The position numbers were made by a program, and so were the translations under genes. Positions 1 to 8,704 of a DNA stretch of 64,000 bases are shown here, piece after piece (position 1 is the first letter of the stretch; each line of letters opens with the position of its first letter). The DNA lies in contig NZ_ML660162.1 of NCBI RefSeq assembly GCF_007004725.1, forward strand, positions 1 to 64,000, given 5' to 3'. Origin of the DNA: Aliikangiella coralliicola (lineage in GTDB: Bacteria > Pseudomonadota > Gammaproteobacteria > Enterobacterales > Kangiellaceae). Under the pieces are notes generated by a model, which was not told the DNA's origin, ran no database searches, and saw only the letters and a list, made by a program, of their open reading frames with translations.

Positions 1-172
1 AAATGTGAGCAAACTCACCACCACTATCTCACAAAAAGATTAACAAACTAAAAATTATTATCCGAAAAAAATTCACTTTATTGTTTTTTCTTAACTGTTT
101 TTTTAAAGCGCTTTCTATTCTCTTCATGAGATGATATTTTTATTCATCAAAATCAACTGGAAAAAAATATTG

Positions 173-1009
173 ATGAAAATAACGATTCTTGCCAACAGAG
201 ATCTCGCTAGCAATATTGCGCTCAACTACCTGGTTTCAGATTTAGCTGTTCATCGGTTAAGAATTTTTCTTTCTGATAATGTCGGAAGTGCTTCCACCGA
301 AACGCCACAAGCCCTGATTGATCTAAAATTTTTCGAACAACAACTTTTTAATGAGATTGTGTTTCCTTCGATCGACATGCAATCGTCGTACAATACACCA
401 GAACAATTTGTCCCTGCTCAGCTTTTAACATTTGATGGGTTAGCAGAATCAACAGGAAATCCAATTGAAACTCTAAATGATATAAACGAGCCAAGTGGAT
501 TGGAAAAATTGAAGGACACTGAACCCGATTTAATTTTATCCATCAGATTTGGGAAAATCCTCAAGGAACAAGCCATCTCAATTCCAAAATTTGGCGTGCT
601 GAACTTACACTCTGGATTACTACCCGAATACCAGGGCGTCATGGCGACGTTTTGGGCGATGTATAATGGCGAGAGAAATTACGGAACCACGCTTCATTAT
701 ATTGACAGTGCGGCTATAGACGCCGGACCAATAATCGAGCGTTCACCAATGGCGCTCAATCTCGAAGAAACCTATCTGGAGAATGTGTTAAAGCTATATC
801 GTTCCGGCTGTCGCTCAATGGTTAACGCTGTCGGCAAGGTCGCAAAGGGCAAAGCTCCGAAATCTAGCACTCAAACCGGGGTTCCGTCTTACTATACATT
901 CCCGGATGAAACACAGCTTAAAACCTTCACCAATGCCGGACTCAAGCTATTTGACTCACAACAAGCCATAGCGCTGGCTAAGTCTTATCAAATACAATTA
1001 TTAGGATAA
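173..1009 (+). CDS. Formyltransferase-family protein
   Basis: A 278-residue protein with the formyltransferase fold (relatives: methionyl-tRNA and sugar-nucleotide formyltransferases, which use 10-formyltetrahydrofolate). The catalytic triad is visible: Asn144 and His146 in NLHSGLLP, then Asp183 in the IDAGP segment, with spacing as in Fmt. The first third is variable, and the C-terminal tail lacks an obvious tRNA-binding OB domain, so the substrate is probably not initiator tRNA. An in-frame ATG at 131 would add 14 hydrophobic and basic residues. I prefer 173 because the Rossmann strand MKITILAN begins there. Neither start has a strong ribosome site. It stands alone, so its substrate cannot be inferred from neighbours. 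Confidence 0.75.
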   Translation: MKITILANRDLASNIALNYLVSDLAVHRLRIFLSDNVGSASTETPQALIDLKFFEQQLFNEIVFPSIDMQSSYNTPEQFVPAQLLTFDGLAESTGNPIETLNDINEPSGLEKLKDTEPDLILSIRFGKILKEQAISIPKFGVLNLHSGLLPEYQGVMATFWAMYNGERNYGTTLHYIDSAAIDAGPIIERSPMALNLEETYLENVLKLYRSGCRSMVNAVGKVAKGKAPKSSTQTGVPSYYTFPDETQLKTFTNAGLKLFDSQQAIALAKSYQIQLLG

Positions 1010-1219
1010 ACTCAATCAAAATAATATATTAAGATAACCAAGTCTCAATTAGCCTTTTTGATGATCATTGATATAATACTGGCCTGCTATACTATTTCGC
1101 AATCCGTAACGATTTTGCACTGAAATTACCGTTAAACGAATAAATCAGACAATCAGCATAGATGCCCGTTTTGCCAATCAAAACAGCTCAGCAAAAAATA
1201 ATCAGGAGTCTTTTAAACA

Positions 1220-2527
1220 ATGCTAAATGAAACTCACGATCCCAGCTTAATCAGTTGGGTTGAATCGGCCAACCAGGAAAATACTGACTTTCCAATACAA
1301 AACCTCCCATTCGCCATTTTTCGACGAGCCGGTTCAAATGAAAACTTTCGAGGCGGTGTTGCAATTGGCGATGAGGTTCTCGATTTATCAGCAGTAAAAG
1401 CTTCCGGTATTTTTTCTGGACTGGCTCAGGATGCTTTGCAAGCCTGCGATGCGAACGAACTGAATGCATTTATGGACATGGGCAAAGAAGCCTGGTCTGC
1501 ACTTCGGCTGTCCCTCTCAAGAGCTTTAAGAACTGGCTCAGAGTCTCAGGCAAAATTATCTACATGTTTAATCAATCAAGACGATGTGGAATACTCGTTG
1601 CCTTGCCACATCGGCGATTACACTGATTTTTATACTTCAATCTACCACGCGACCGCTGTTGGTAAGCTATTCCGTCCAGATAACCCTTTATTGCCGAACT
1701 ACAAATGGGTTCCGATCGGATACCACGGACGCTCATCCTCGATTGATGTATCGGGCCAAACTTTTAAACGTCCAAAGGGTCAGTTAAAAGCACCGGATGC
1801 AACAGAACCAGGTTTAGCGCCCTGTAAACGACTTGATTACGAAATGGAAGTTGGTATTTACATTGGTAAAGGTAACGAGCTCGGCGAAGCTATCTCATTA
1901 GATAATGCCGAAGACCACGTTTTTGGCATGTGCTTATTCAACGATTGGTCAGCCCGAGACATTCAGGCATGGGAATACCAGCCACTGGGCCCATTCCTGG
2001 CGAAAAACTTTGCTTCTACAGTTTCCCCCTGGATTGTTACCACCGAGGCCCTGGCACCATTTAGAACCAATTGGACTCGCGATGAAGCAGATCCTCAACC
2101 GCTTCCATACCTGGATTCGGCCCATAACAGGGATAAAGGCGGCTTCGATGTACAGTTAGAAGTTCAACTGGAAACGCCGAAGATGAAAGAAGCGGGCGAG
2201 CCTGCCAGTCATCTTTCACTGTCAAACTTCCGCCATTCTTACTGGACAGTCGCGCAAATGGTCGCGCACCACTCCGTCAATGGCTGTAATCTCCGCCCAG
2301 GTGATATGTTCGGTAGCGGCACTCAATCTGGACCAGAACACGAAGAAGCCGGCTCTTTGCTGGAATTGAGCCGTGGCGGAAAAGAGTCAATAACCCTGGA
2401 CAACGGTGAAACAAGAACTTTCCTGGAAGACGGTGATACGATAATTATGCGTGGTTGGTGTCAGAAAGAAGGCGCCAAGCGTATTGGCTTCGGTGAGGTT
2501 GCTTCCACAGTTATTCCGGCAGAATAA
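1220..2527 (+). CDS. fahA: Fumarylacetoacetase
   Basis: Fumarylacetoacetate hydrolase, the last step of tyrosine/homogentisate breakdown (fumarylacetoacetate to fumarate and acetoacetate), cytosolic. Its 435 residues are the full family length, with the N-terminal SH3-like domain followed by the FAH catalytic fold. Hallmarks are HIGDYTDFYTS (metal ligand and catalytic histidine region), YEMEVGIYIG (acidic metal ligands) and FNDWSARDIQAWEYQPLGP (metal-binding Asp). AGGAG at 1203-1207 supports the ATG. It is a single-gene unit closed by a strong terminator. The usual partners (homogentisate dioxygenase, maleylacetoacetate isomerase) are not in this window. Confidence 0.95.
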   Translation: MLNETHDPSLISWVESANQENTDFPIQNLPFAIFRRAGSNENFRGGVAIGDEVLDLSAVKASGIFSGLAQDALQACDANELNAFMDMGKEAWSALRLSLSRALRTGSESQAKLSTCLINQDDVEYSLPCHIGDYTDFYTSIYHATAVGKLFRPDNPLLPNYKWVPIGYHGRSSSIDVSGQTFKRPKGQLKAPDATEPGLAPCKRLDYEMEVGIYIGKGNELGEAISLDNAEDHVFGMCLFNDWSARDIQAWEYQPLGPFLAKNFASTVSPWIVTTEALAPFRTNWTRDEADPQPLPYLDSAHNRDKGGFDVQLEVQLETPKMKEAGEPASHLSLSNFRHSYWTVAQMVAHHSVNGCNLRPGDMFGSGTQSGPEHEEAGSLLELSRGGKESITLDNGETRTFLEDGDTIIMRGWCQKEGAKRIGFGEVASTVIPAE

Positions 2528-2542
2528 TTATTTCCCTCGGTG

Positions 2543-2567
2543 AGGAGCCCTCTGGGCTCCTGATTTT
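2543..2567 (+). terminator. Rho-independent terminator after fahA
   Basis: Perfect 8-bp stem AGGAGCCC/GGGCTCCT with a TCT loop, followed by GATTTT, 15 bases after the fahA stop codon. Confidence 0.8.
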
Positions 2568-2694
2568 CACAAGAATATCACTACTCCCAACGCTATATCT
2601 TGATTCGAAACATCAATTTACAACCATAGCTTGTGCCATTTCCCCTCACTTGGTAGGCTCAATTAACTAATAATTATAACCAAGACCACTTGCC

Positions 2695-4044
2695 ATGAAG
2701 ATGCCACAACCAATACGGCAACTTTTTGACCTGGAAAAACAGGAATTTCGCATTGTCTCATTATCTGCGATTTATTTTTTCCTGTTGCTTTGCGCTTACT
2801 ACGTATTAAGACCAATTAGAGAAACCATGGGAATTTCGCGCAGCGCTGATGATCTTCCGTATTTATTTCTCGGTACTATGGTAACAATGCTGTTATTGGC
2901 TCCCGTGATCGGCGGCCTTGTTTCTAAATATAAGCGAAGTGAATTTATTCCCATTGTTTACCGATTTATCATCATTTGCCTGTTATTATTTTTTACTTTG
3001 CTAAGTGTGGTTTCAGCAGAAAATCTGTTTTATGTGGGCGTTATTTTTTATGTCTGGTTAAGTGTTATGAACATGTTAATTATTTCACTTTTCTGGGGAT
3101 TTATGTCCGATGGAATTTCTTTTAAAAATAGTAAGCGGCTTTTTCCCAGCATTGCTATCGGCGGAACCATCGGTGCCATATTCGGCAGTACCATTGCTCA
3201 ACAATTTATCGACTTACTAGGGCAAACTTATCTTTTGCTAGTATCGGCGATACTTTTTGAGGTTGCGGCCAGAGTGATGAAAAAAATTGATCAGGAGTTT
3301 GATAGCTACCCGCAGACTCCCGCAAGGCTCGGCGAAAGTTTAACAAAATGGAAGATTGACAAAAATAGCGCTTCAAAATTATCTCAGTGGACATCTGGTA
3401 TTCGCTTTGCAATCTCGTCACCTTACATTCTAGGTATCGCAGGTTACATTTTCTGTTATGGAATTACTTCTACATTTTTATATTTTCAACAAGGACAACT
3501 AGTCGCCGCCGCCACTGAAAGCTCAACAGAAAGAACACAGATTTTTGCCAACATAGATATTTGGTCAAACGCTGCGACTTTAGCCTTACAGTTATTTATC
3601 TCTCGTCAGCTACTGATGAAATTTGGAATAGGATTTATTTTATTAGGATTGCCCCTGTTAACATTAAGTGGTTTTGTCGCCTTAAGCATTGCACCGACTC
3701 TCGCTGTACTAATTATTTTTCAAGCGACCAGGCGCTCATTAAACTATGGCTTATTCAAACCGGCGAGGGAAATTCTATTTACAATTTTACCGCAGGAACA
3801 AAAATATAAGGCCAAAAGCTTTGTTGATACTTTTGTCTATCGCGGTGGTGATGCTATCGGTGCAATCACTCAAAAAGGGCTGACAGCTATTCAACTCGGA
3901 ATTGGCAGCATTGCGCTTCTAGTTGTGCCAATCGCAGCCTTTTGGTCACTCCTGGCGATTTATCTGGGAAAACAGGCGAATCGAATTGCGGAACATGAAA
4001 GCCATTCAAATCAATTTACTGGCGAGGAAAAAGTAGATGAGTAA
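2695..4044 (+). CDS. NTP/NDP-exchange-type MFS transporter
   Basis: Integral membrane protein of 449 residues with about 12 hydrophobic segments. The AYYVLRPIRETMGI segment after the first helix is characteristic of bacterial relatives of the ATP/ADP translocase (Tlc) family, often annotated as MFS or NTP/NDP exchange transporters. In free-living bacteria the substrate is unknown, and nucleotide exchange should not be assumed. The charged motif RPAREILFTILP near the C-terminal half is also typical. It overlaps the next gene (epimerase) by 8 bases, so the two are probably co-translated. Confidence 0.7.
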   Translation: MKMPQPIRQLFDLEKQEFRIVSLSAIYFFLLLCAYYVLRPIRETMGISRSADDLPYLFLGTMVTMLLLAPVIGGLVSKYKRSEFIPIVYRFIIICLLLFFTLLSVVSAENLFYVGVIFYVWLSVMNMLIISLFWGFMSDGISFKNSKRLFPSIAIGGTIGAIFGSTIAQQFIDLLGQTYLLLVSAILFEVAARVMKKIDQEFDSYPQTPARLGESLTKWKIDKNSASKLSQWTSGIRFAISSPYILGIAGYIFCYGITSTFLYFQQGQLVAAATESSTERTQIFANIDIWSNAATLALQLFISRQLLMKFGIGFILLGLPLLTLSGFVALSIAPTLAVLIIFQATRRSLNYGLFKPAREILFTILPQEQKYKAKSFVDTFVYRGGDAIGAITQKGLTAIQLGIGSIALLVVPIAAFWSLLAIYLGKQANRIAEHESHSNQFTGEEKVDE

Positions 4045-5167
4045 TAGACGTGACTTTATTAAAAACGCGACCCTCTCAAGCATCGCTGCTGCGACATTAC
4101 CACTATCAACAGTGCTGAGCGCCAATGAGAAAAATCAAGCGCCACGCAAAAGTTTGAATATTCTGATAATGGGTGGAACCGGTTTTTTGGGACCGCACAC
4201 CGTTAGAGCTGCGTTATTAAGAGGTCACAAGGTCACCCTGTTTAATCGCGGCCGAACAAATCCAGGATTATTTAAACAATTGGAGACCATTATCGGCGAT
4301 AGAAATACCGATGATGTCAAAAAGCTCGCGAATCGAAAATGGGATGCGGTTATCGATACGTCTGCGTACTATCCTCGCTCAATCAATATGGCGATGGAGG
4401 TTTTGAAAAAAAATATTAAGCAATATTTATTCGTATCAACTATTTCCGTATATGCAAACTGGCCAAAGCCGGGTATGGACGAATCAACGCCGGTTGGAAC
4501 GATTGATGATCCCACCACAGAAAAAGTAACGGGTAGGACTTATGGTCCGCTAAAAGCGCTTTGTGAAAAAGCAGCGGAAAAACACATGCCCGGAAACGTC
4601 TCTGTGATTCGGCCAGGACTTATCGTTGGGCCAGGTGATAAAACCGATCGCTTTACCTATTGGCCAATCAGGATCAGAAAAGGTGGTGAAGTGCTCGCGC
4701 CAGGAGACGGCTCAGACTTTATTCAATATATCGACGTCAGAGATCTCGGAGAGTGGATGGTTCATTGTTTGGAACACCGAGTGACGGGCACTTATAATGC
4801 TCAAACCAACGGTGGTGATATCACTATCAGACAATTACTTGAAGCTTGCGTTAATACGCTCAATCCAGAAGCCAAACTTGTATGGGTTCCTACGCCTTTT
4901 CTGGAAAAGCACGAAGTTGCTCCCTGGCAAGAAATGCCTGTGTGGCTTCCCGCGAAAGATAATTACGCTGGTGCAGGCTCTATGAGTTCTGTAAAAGCAT
5001 ATGCTAATGGCTTAAAGCAGCGCCCAATCGAAACCGTGGTTAAAGATTGTTATAACTGGTTTATTACTCTGCCTTCAAGTCGGCAGACTCAGTTAAGAGC
5101 TGGACTCAGCGCAGAAAAGGAAGCAAAAGTGCTCAAAGCATGGAAGGCCGAAAAAATTTCTACTTAA
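4037..5167 (+). CDS. Tat-exported NAD-dependent epimerase/dehydratase
   Basis: A 376-residue extended short-chain dehydrogenase-like protein. The N-terminus SNRRDFIKNA, followed by an alanine-rich hydrophobic stretch, is a twin-arginine (Tat) signal, implying folding with cofactor in the cytoplasm and export. The mature part starts with the NAD-binding GGTGFLGPH loop (about residue 46), and SVIRPGLIVGPGD is typical of isoflavone-reductase/epimerase proteins. The canonical YxxxK appears as YGPLKALCEK. The substrate is unknown, perhaps a sugar or cell-envelope precursor. It overlaps the upstream transporter gene. Confidence 0.75.
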   Translation: MSNRRDFIKNATLSSIAAATLPLSTVLSANEKNQAPRKSLNILIMGGTGFLGPHTVRAALLRGHKVTLFNRGRTNPGLFKQLETIIGDRNTDDVKKLANRKWDAVIDTSAYYPRSINMAMEVLKKNIKQYLFVSTISVYANWPKPGMDESTPVGTIDDPTTEKVTGRTYGPLKALCEKAAEKHMPGNVSVIRPGLIVGPGDKTDRFTYWPIRIRKGGEVLAPGDGSDFIQYIDVRDLGEWMVHCLEHRVTGTYNAQTNGGDITIRQLLEACVNTLNPEAKLVWVPTPFLEKHEVAPWQEMPVWLPAKDNYAGAGSMSSVKAYANGLKQRPIETVVKDCYNWFITLPSSRQTQLRAGLSAEKEAKVLKAWKAEKIST

Positions 5168-5397
5168 CCTGAACTCGGGATAAGAACAGCCAGAAAACGT
5201 TTAGATTTTAAGACATTACTAACATATCGTTAAAGACAGGCAGTAAAAGGCGAGGCGGAAAATCGGCCAGTGCAAGTCTTTTAGCGGATATCAAGGCGAG
5301 TTTGAGTGGTAATAGCCAGCTATTAGTAGCAAATTCAACGCAGAGAGCCGCTAAAAGACTTGTGCTGGATGGTTGGTCTTATCCCGAGTTCAGGTTA
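5165..5397. mobile_element. MITE-like inverted-repeat element
   Basis: A 233-bp non-coding element bounded by exact 20-bp inverted repeats at 5165-5184 and 5378-5397. The left repeat begins on the stop codon of the epimerase gene. A second nested 15-bp exact inverted repeat (5273-5287 with 5348-5362, CAAGTCTTTTAGCGG) gives a long foldable structure. No transposase is encoded. Degenerate copies of the same end occur at 6439-6458, 9798-9821 and 27371-27390. Confidence 0.65.
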
Positions 5398-5626
5398 CTT
5401 AACAGGAAAAAAACTCGAATCAACGCAAATATTCTGCCACAACGGACATTTAATTGTAGGATAAGTCGTGGCCAAACCGTCAATGGCTTTGCTGCTAACG
5501 TAACAACACTGAGTAATCGCCGTCCAGGAAATACAAACGGTGAGATATAAGCTCATCAAGCAAGCAATAAAATCCGTTTACTAATTTTATGCAGATTTAA
5601 GAAACCGAAAGACAAAATATTCGAAA
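5398..5626. other. Intergenic stretch after the repeat element
   Basis: No convincing gene, terminator or repeat. Small open frames here lack ribosome sites and recognisable sequence. It must hold the promoter of the DUF3750 lipoprotein gene, but I see no clear -35/-10 pair. Confidence 0.5.
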
Positions 5627-6421
5627 ATGAAGTACCTAAAAAAATTACTTAAATTTATTAAAATCTATCTGGCACTCTCTTTGTTATCAACCCTGATGGT
5701 TAGCTGTGCCATTAACGACAAAAAAACCGTTGGGACCTTCGCGCCAAAAGGAAATGAATTCAACGACGCCGTCATTCAGGTGTACGCAGCTCGAACCTGG
5801 GGAGCCAAAAAATTTGTCTCAGTTCATACCTGGATTAGTGTCAAGCCAGAAGGCGCCGACGAATACACCTCCTATGAAATTATCGGATGGCGGCTGCGGC
5901 GCGGCGGCACAGCCCTGCGTCAAAGAAATAATCGCCCCGATAAAGATTGGTGGGGTCATCAACCGGAGTTACTGTTAGATATTCGTGGTGATAAAGCCGC
6001 CCGCTTAATTCCTGATGTGATCAAAGCTGTTGAAGACTATCCATATAAAGATAATTATCACGCCTGGCCAGGCCCCAACAGCAATACTTTTACCGCGTAT
6101 ATTGGTCGCCAGGTACCAGAACTAGGATTGGACTTACCTTCCACTGCCATCGGCAAAGATTATCGCGAAATTAAAGATGTTGTCGGCATGTCCGCAAGTG
6201 GCTCAGGGGTACAAGCTTCACTGTGGGGGTTATTAGGAATCACCCTCGGAACAGAAGAAGGACTGGAGCTTAATATTCTAGGTTTAAACTTTGAGTTTGA
6301 CTTGCTGGATTTAGCGATTGAACTACCTGGAATTGGCAGAATTGGCGCTTCAGATGTTGATGAATATGATGATAGTAAAAAAGAAAGTAGCCCCTCTTCA
6401 ACCGAGGACATCGCTAAATAA
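5627..6421 (+). CDS. DUF3750 lipoprotein
   Basis: A 264-residue DUF3750 protein of unknown function. The N-terminus is a lipoprotein signal with lipobox LMVSC (lipidated Cys27). Family hallmarks are AARTWGAKKFVSVHTWI, the tryptophan/glycine-rich core and WPGPNSNTF followed by GLDLPSTAIGKDY. The WPGPNSNTF segment with conserved His and Asn suggests a catalytic or binding site, but no activity is established. The tail is acidic and serine-rich and looks disordered. It is a monocistronic unit. Confidence 0.85.
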   Translation: MKYLKKLLKFIKIYLALSLLSTLMVSCAINDKKTVGTFAPKGNEFNDAVIQVYAARTWGAKKFVSVHTWISVKPEGADEYTSYEIIGWRLRRGGTALRQRNNRPDKDWWGHQPELLLDIRGDKAARLIPDVIKAVEDYPYKDNYHAWPGPNSNTFTAYIGRQVPELGLDLPSTAIGKDYREIKDVVGMSASGSGVQASLWGLLGITLGTEEGLELNILGLNFEFDLLDLAIELPGIGRIGASDVDEYDDSKKESSPSSTEDIAK

Positions 6422-6438
6422 TCGGAACTAAAAATCAG

Positions 6439-6458
6439 TAACCTTCGTTCGGGATAAA
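6439..6458. repeat. Degenerate copy of the 20-bp MITE end
   Basis: TAACCT....TCGGGATAA matches the terminal repeat at 5165-5184, with the centre changed, just after the DUF3750 stop codon. No partner repeat lies nearby. Confidence 0.4.
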
Positions 6459-6513
6459 ATCGGGAAACACCATTTTAGTTTGGCTTCGCGTTACCTTGGA
6501 TAACAAAAGCAAT

Positions 6514-6930
6514 CTATTTCTTCGCTTTCAAATGATAAGTTAACGCCATCTCAAAGCAACATAAAATAGCATCTACAGGCAATGGGCGTGATAAATTTAA
6601 AATCAAACCTCGATTACCTTCAAACTGAAAATCATCAGGAAATAGCGTTCTGATATTTTCGACCAATGTCGTTTTGCAATTCAAATAAATTCCAATTGAA
6701 TCTGGGTACTTTTTATTCCAGGCAATTCTGATCGTTGTGCCGCTTTTACTTTGTTGGGTCAGGTAAGATGGCTCCCTCCATTTAAGTGTCTCATGTAAAA
6801 CGCCTATCTTTTTATTATCTGCGGCGGCAGAATAAACTAATTCACGAAGCTCAAAAAATGCTTCTTTTGCTTCCGGTGGAAAGTTTTTTACTGCGGAACT
6901 AACTTCAGGATTAATTACTGGGAGTTCCAT
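6514..6930 (-). CDS. DUF1801 (YdhG-like) protein
   Basis: A 138-residue small cytosolic protein of the DUF1801 family (YdhG/YjhG-like fold). Recognised by the N-terminal helix with FPPEAKEAFFELRELV, LKWREPSY, and the later IRIAWNKKYPDSIGIYLNC strand pair. Biochemical function is unknown. It lies 41 bases downstream of the NTF2-like gene on the same strand and may share its transcript. Confidence 0.75.
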   Translation of the reverse strand: MELPVINPEVSSAVKNFPPEAKEAFFELRELVYSAAADNKKIGVLHETLKWREPSYLTQQSKSGTTIRIAWNKKYPDSIGIYLNCKTTLVENIRTLFPDDFQFEGNRGLILNLSRPLPVDAILCCFEMALTYHLKAKK

Positions 6931-6971
6931 AATTCCATATCTGCTCTATCTCGATTCATGACCATTTGATT

Positions 6972-7421
6972 TCACTTTCGAAAACTCGTTTCAATTTTTA
7001 AATTTTCGGTTTCATCAGTCCAGGCAACCGATGTAATCATCCACTTTTCGCCTACTTTGATTAACTGAATAGTTTTCTTTCCATAAATTTCAAACGTTTC
7101 GCCTTTCGTTTCTCCTGATTTTTTATAAACACAAAACCGCTGGGCAATATCACCGAAAATATCCGTTTTTGCAGAAACTTCTTCTTCGAAAAACTCAACT
7201 AACTCACCGCTAGTTAATAGTATTTCTCTAGGTTTAATAAAAGCGTCTATGTTAAATACCTCTGTATTTGAATCACAGTTTTTAATGATCAACGCCTCTG
7301 GAATCATCAACTTTCGAAGTTTATTTAAATCAGGAACCTGACCGGAACGATTGTCAAAGACGCTAAAAAAATCGGCAATTAGCGTATCAATGGCTTTATT
7401 TTCTAATTGAATATTTGTCAT
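6972..7421 (-). CDS. SnoaL/NTF2-like small protein
   Basis: A 149-residue protein with the pattern of the NTF2-like/DUF4440 cone fold: an N-terminal helix pair (LIADFFSVFD), a middle strand region, and a C-terminal KVGEKWMITSVAWTDE, the usual 'GxWKIxxxxW' ending. There is no signal peptide and no clear catalytic residue. It is a minus-strand neighbour of the GNAT and DUF1801 genes, so probably a small operon of unrelated cytosolic functions. Confidence 0.6.
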   Translation of the reverse strand: MTNIQLENKAIDTLIADFFSVFDNRSGQVPDLNKLRKLMIPEALIIKNCDSNTEVFNIDAFIKPREILLTSGELVEFFEEEVSAKTDIFGDIAQRFCVYKKSGETKGETFEIYGKKTIQLIKVGEKWMITSVAWTDETENLKIETSFRK

Positions 7422-7486
7422 TTTACTTCACCTGGTTTCTATTACTTTTCTAATATTCAGAAGATCAGGAGATTTCTTAATGAGTT

Positions 7487-8104
7487 TTAACTTTCACTCA
7501 AGGAAACTGGCTGACGCTGTAATAACCAATATTCAGCCTCGGTGTTTGGTTCAGTAAAATTGCCGACAACCTCATAGCCTAGTCTGAAATAAAATGCTTT
7601 GTTTCTTGAAGTAAATGTTTCCAGGTAAGTAGAAACACCTAACGCATCAGTTTTGTTCAACACACTTTCAATCAAACCCGGCCCCAGCCCCTGCCCTTGA
7701 AACTCCGGTAAAATACCGATGATTGAAAGATACCAGGCATTATCAGCGATGAGTTCCGCAGATTTGCTAGACATAAACTGGCATATATTTTGATAAACTT
7801 CAAAACTGCGACTTCCCATATGCTGAGTGATAAAGTTTTTCTTAAGTCGATGCTTAGTCGCCAATTCCTCGGGTTGAAGCGGTTTTCCCCAGATAGAGAC
7901 GCCATAATTTTGTTTTTCTGGAACGAAGCATTCTCCATATTTCTGAGCTTCAAGAATAGAAAAATCCATGTAGCCTAACATTGCAGACTTCCTTGCCGCT
8001 TTATCCCCAACCACTGACGCTTCCATTGTTTGATAAAACGCATCTTGTTTAAGCGCAAAATAAAGCGCGTTGGCGAGCTCGGGATACTCGAGATGATATT
8101 TCAT
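7487..8104 (-). CDS. GNAT-family N-acetyltransferase
   Basis: A 205-residue GCN5-related acetyltransferase. The acetyl-CoA pyrophosphate-binding motif A is clear in ILPEFQGQGLGPGLIE (Q-x-x-G-x-G), followed by the motif B region LETFTSRNKAFYFRLGYEVVG. The substrate is unknown; the family acetylates small amines, antibiotics or protein N-termini. It is first in a minus-strand group with the NTF2-like and DUF1801 genes. Confidence 0.8.
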   Translation of the reverse strand: MKYHLEYPELANALYFALKQDAFYQTMEASVVGDKAARKSAMLGYMDFSILEAQKYGECFVPEKQNYGVSIWGKPLQPEELATKHRLKKNFITQHMGSRSFEVYQNICQFMSSKSAELIADNAWYLSIIGILPEFQGQGLGPGLIESVLNKTDALGVSTYLETFTSRNKAFYFRLGYEVVGNFTEPNTEAEYWLLQRQPVSLSES

Positions 8105-8265
8105 TGCTTACCCTTTTTTATTTTATTCGATACCAATGATCTGCCGATCCTGGTTAACACGCTATCAGCGTTATTGAAAACTTTCTGGATAAATTCCAAG
8201 TTAATTCTGCCAACCAATAAAGCAGGTTGTATCACTAACCAAAGTTTTAGTATTTTTGAAAAAAT
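8105..8265. other. Intergenic DNA left of the MITE
   Basis: No gene supported. A 61-codon minus-strand frame runs from inside the MITE end to 8101, but it has no ribosome site or recognisable sequence. The promoter of the GNAT gene should lie here. Confidence 0.5.
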
Positions 8266-8533
8266 TAGGGCGTGTTTGCCTTTCATTGTTTGAGATTGTT
8301 GCGGCTAAAATTTTGTCAATCAAGGCGTGCGAAGCGTCGTTTAGTCATTCTAAATGAGCGACAAACAACGAAGAGTGACGAAATTTTAGCCACACCCCGA
8401 AGGGCCGAGCCATTTTTTCGCCCAGCCGCGTTAAAAGCTGATGCTGTAGAATGACTACATAACTCTTCTTTTGCCTTGCTGGACAAAAAAATGACTTCGG
8501 CAATCCCAAACAATGAAAGGCAAACACGCCCTA
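8266..8533. mobile_element. MITE-like element with 33-bp inverted repeats
   Basis: A 268-bp element. Terminal inverted repeats 8266-8298 and 8501-8533 match at 32 of 33 positions. Inner palindromic pairs follow: GGCTAAAATTTTGTC near 8303 with its imperfect complement near 8376-8390, and GTCATTCTA near 8344 with TAGAATGAC near 8448. There is no transposase, and the short open frames inside have no ribosome sites. The layout suggests a non-autonomous transposable element that could be multicopy in the genome. Confidence 0.7.
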
Positions 8534-8704
8534 GCCAACAATTTTATACTAACTCTTTTAGGTTGGCTTAATTTTACCCATAACTTCTTTTTATAGTGAG
8601 CCTGAAGCCAACTAAATTCAACTGAACTAACCGTCAACTTCAGAGAGATTTACATTTTCAAAGCAGCCATTTACTTTCAAAGCCACCATCTAGTTTTTGA
8701 GATA

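Noticed and set aside
1058-1093. TATAAT (1072) and TATACT (1088) as fahA promoters
   Set aside because: Good -10 sequences but no -35 at correct spacing for either.
5302-5550. 82-codon open frame across the right half of the first repeat element
   Set aside because: Lies within an inverted-repeat element, has no ribosome site and no protein-like composition.
8272-8527. Several 60-66-codon open frames inside the 8266-8533 element
   Set aside because: They arise from the symmetric repeat ends on both strands, lack ribosome sites and are typical false genes of MITEs.
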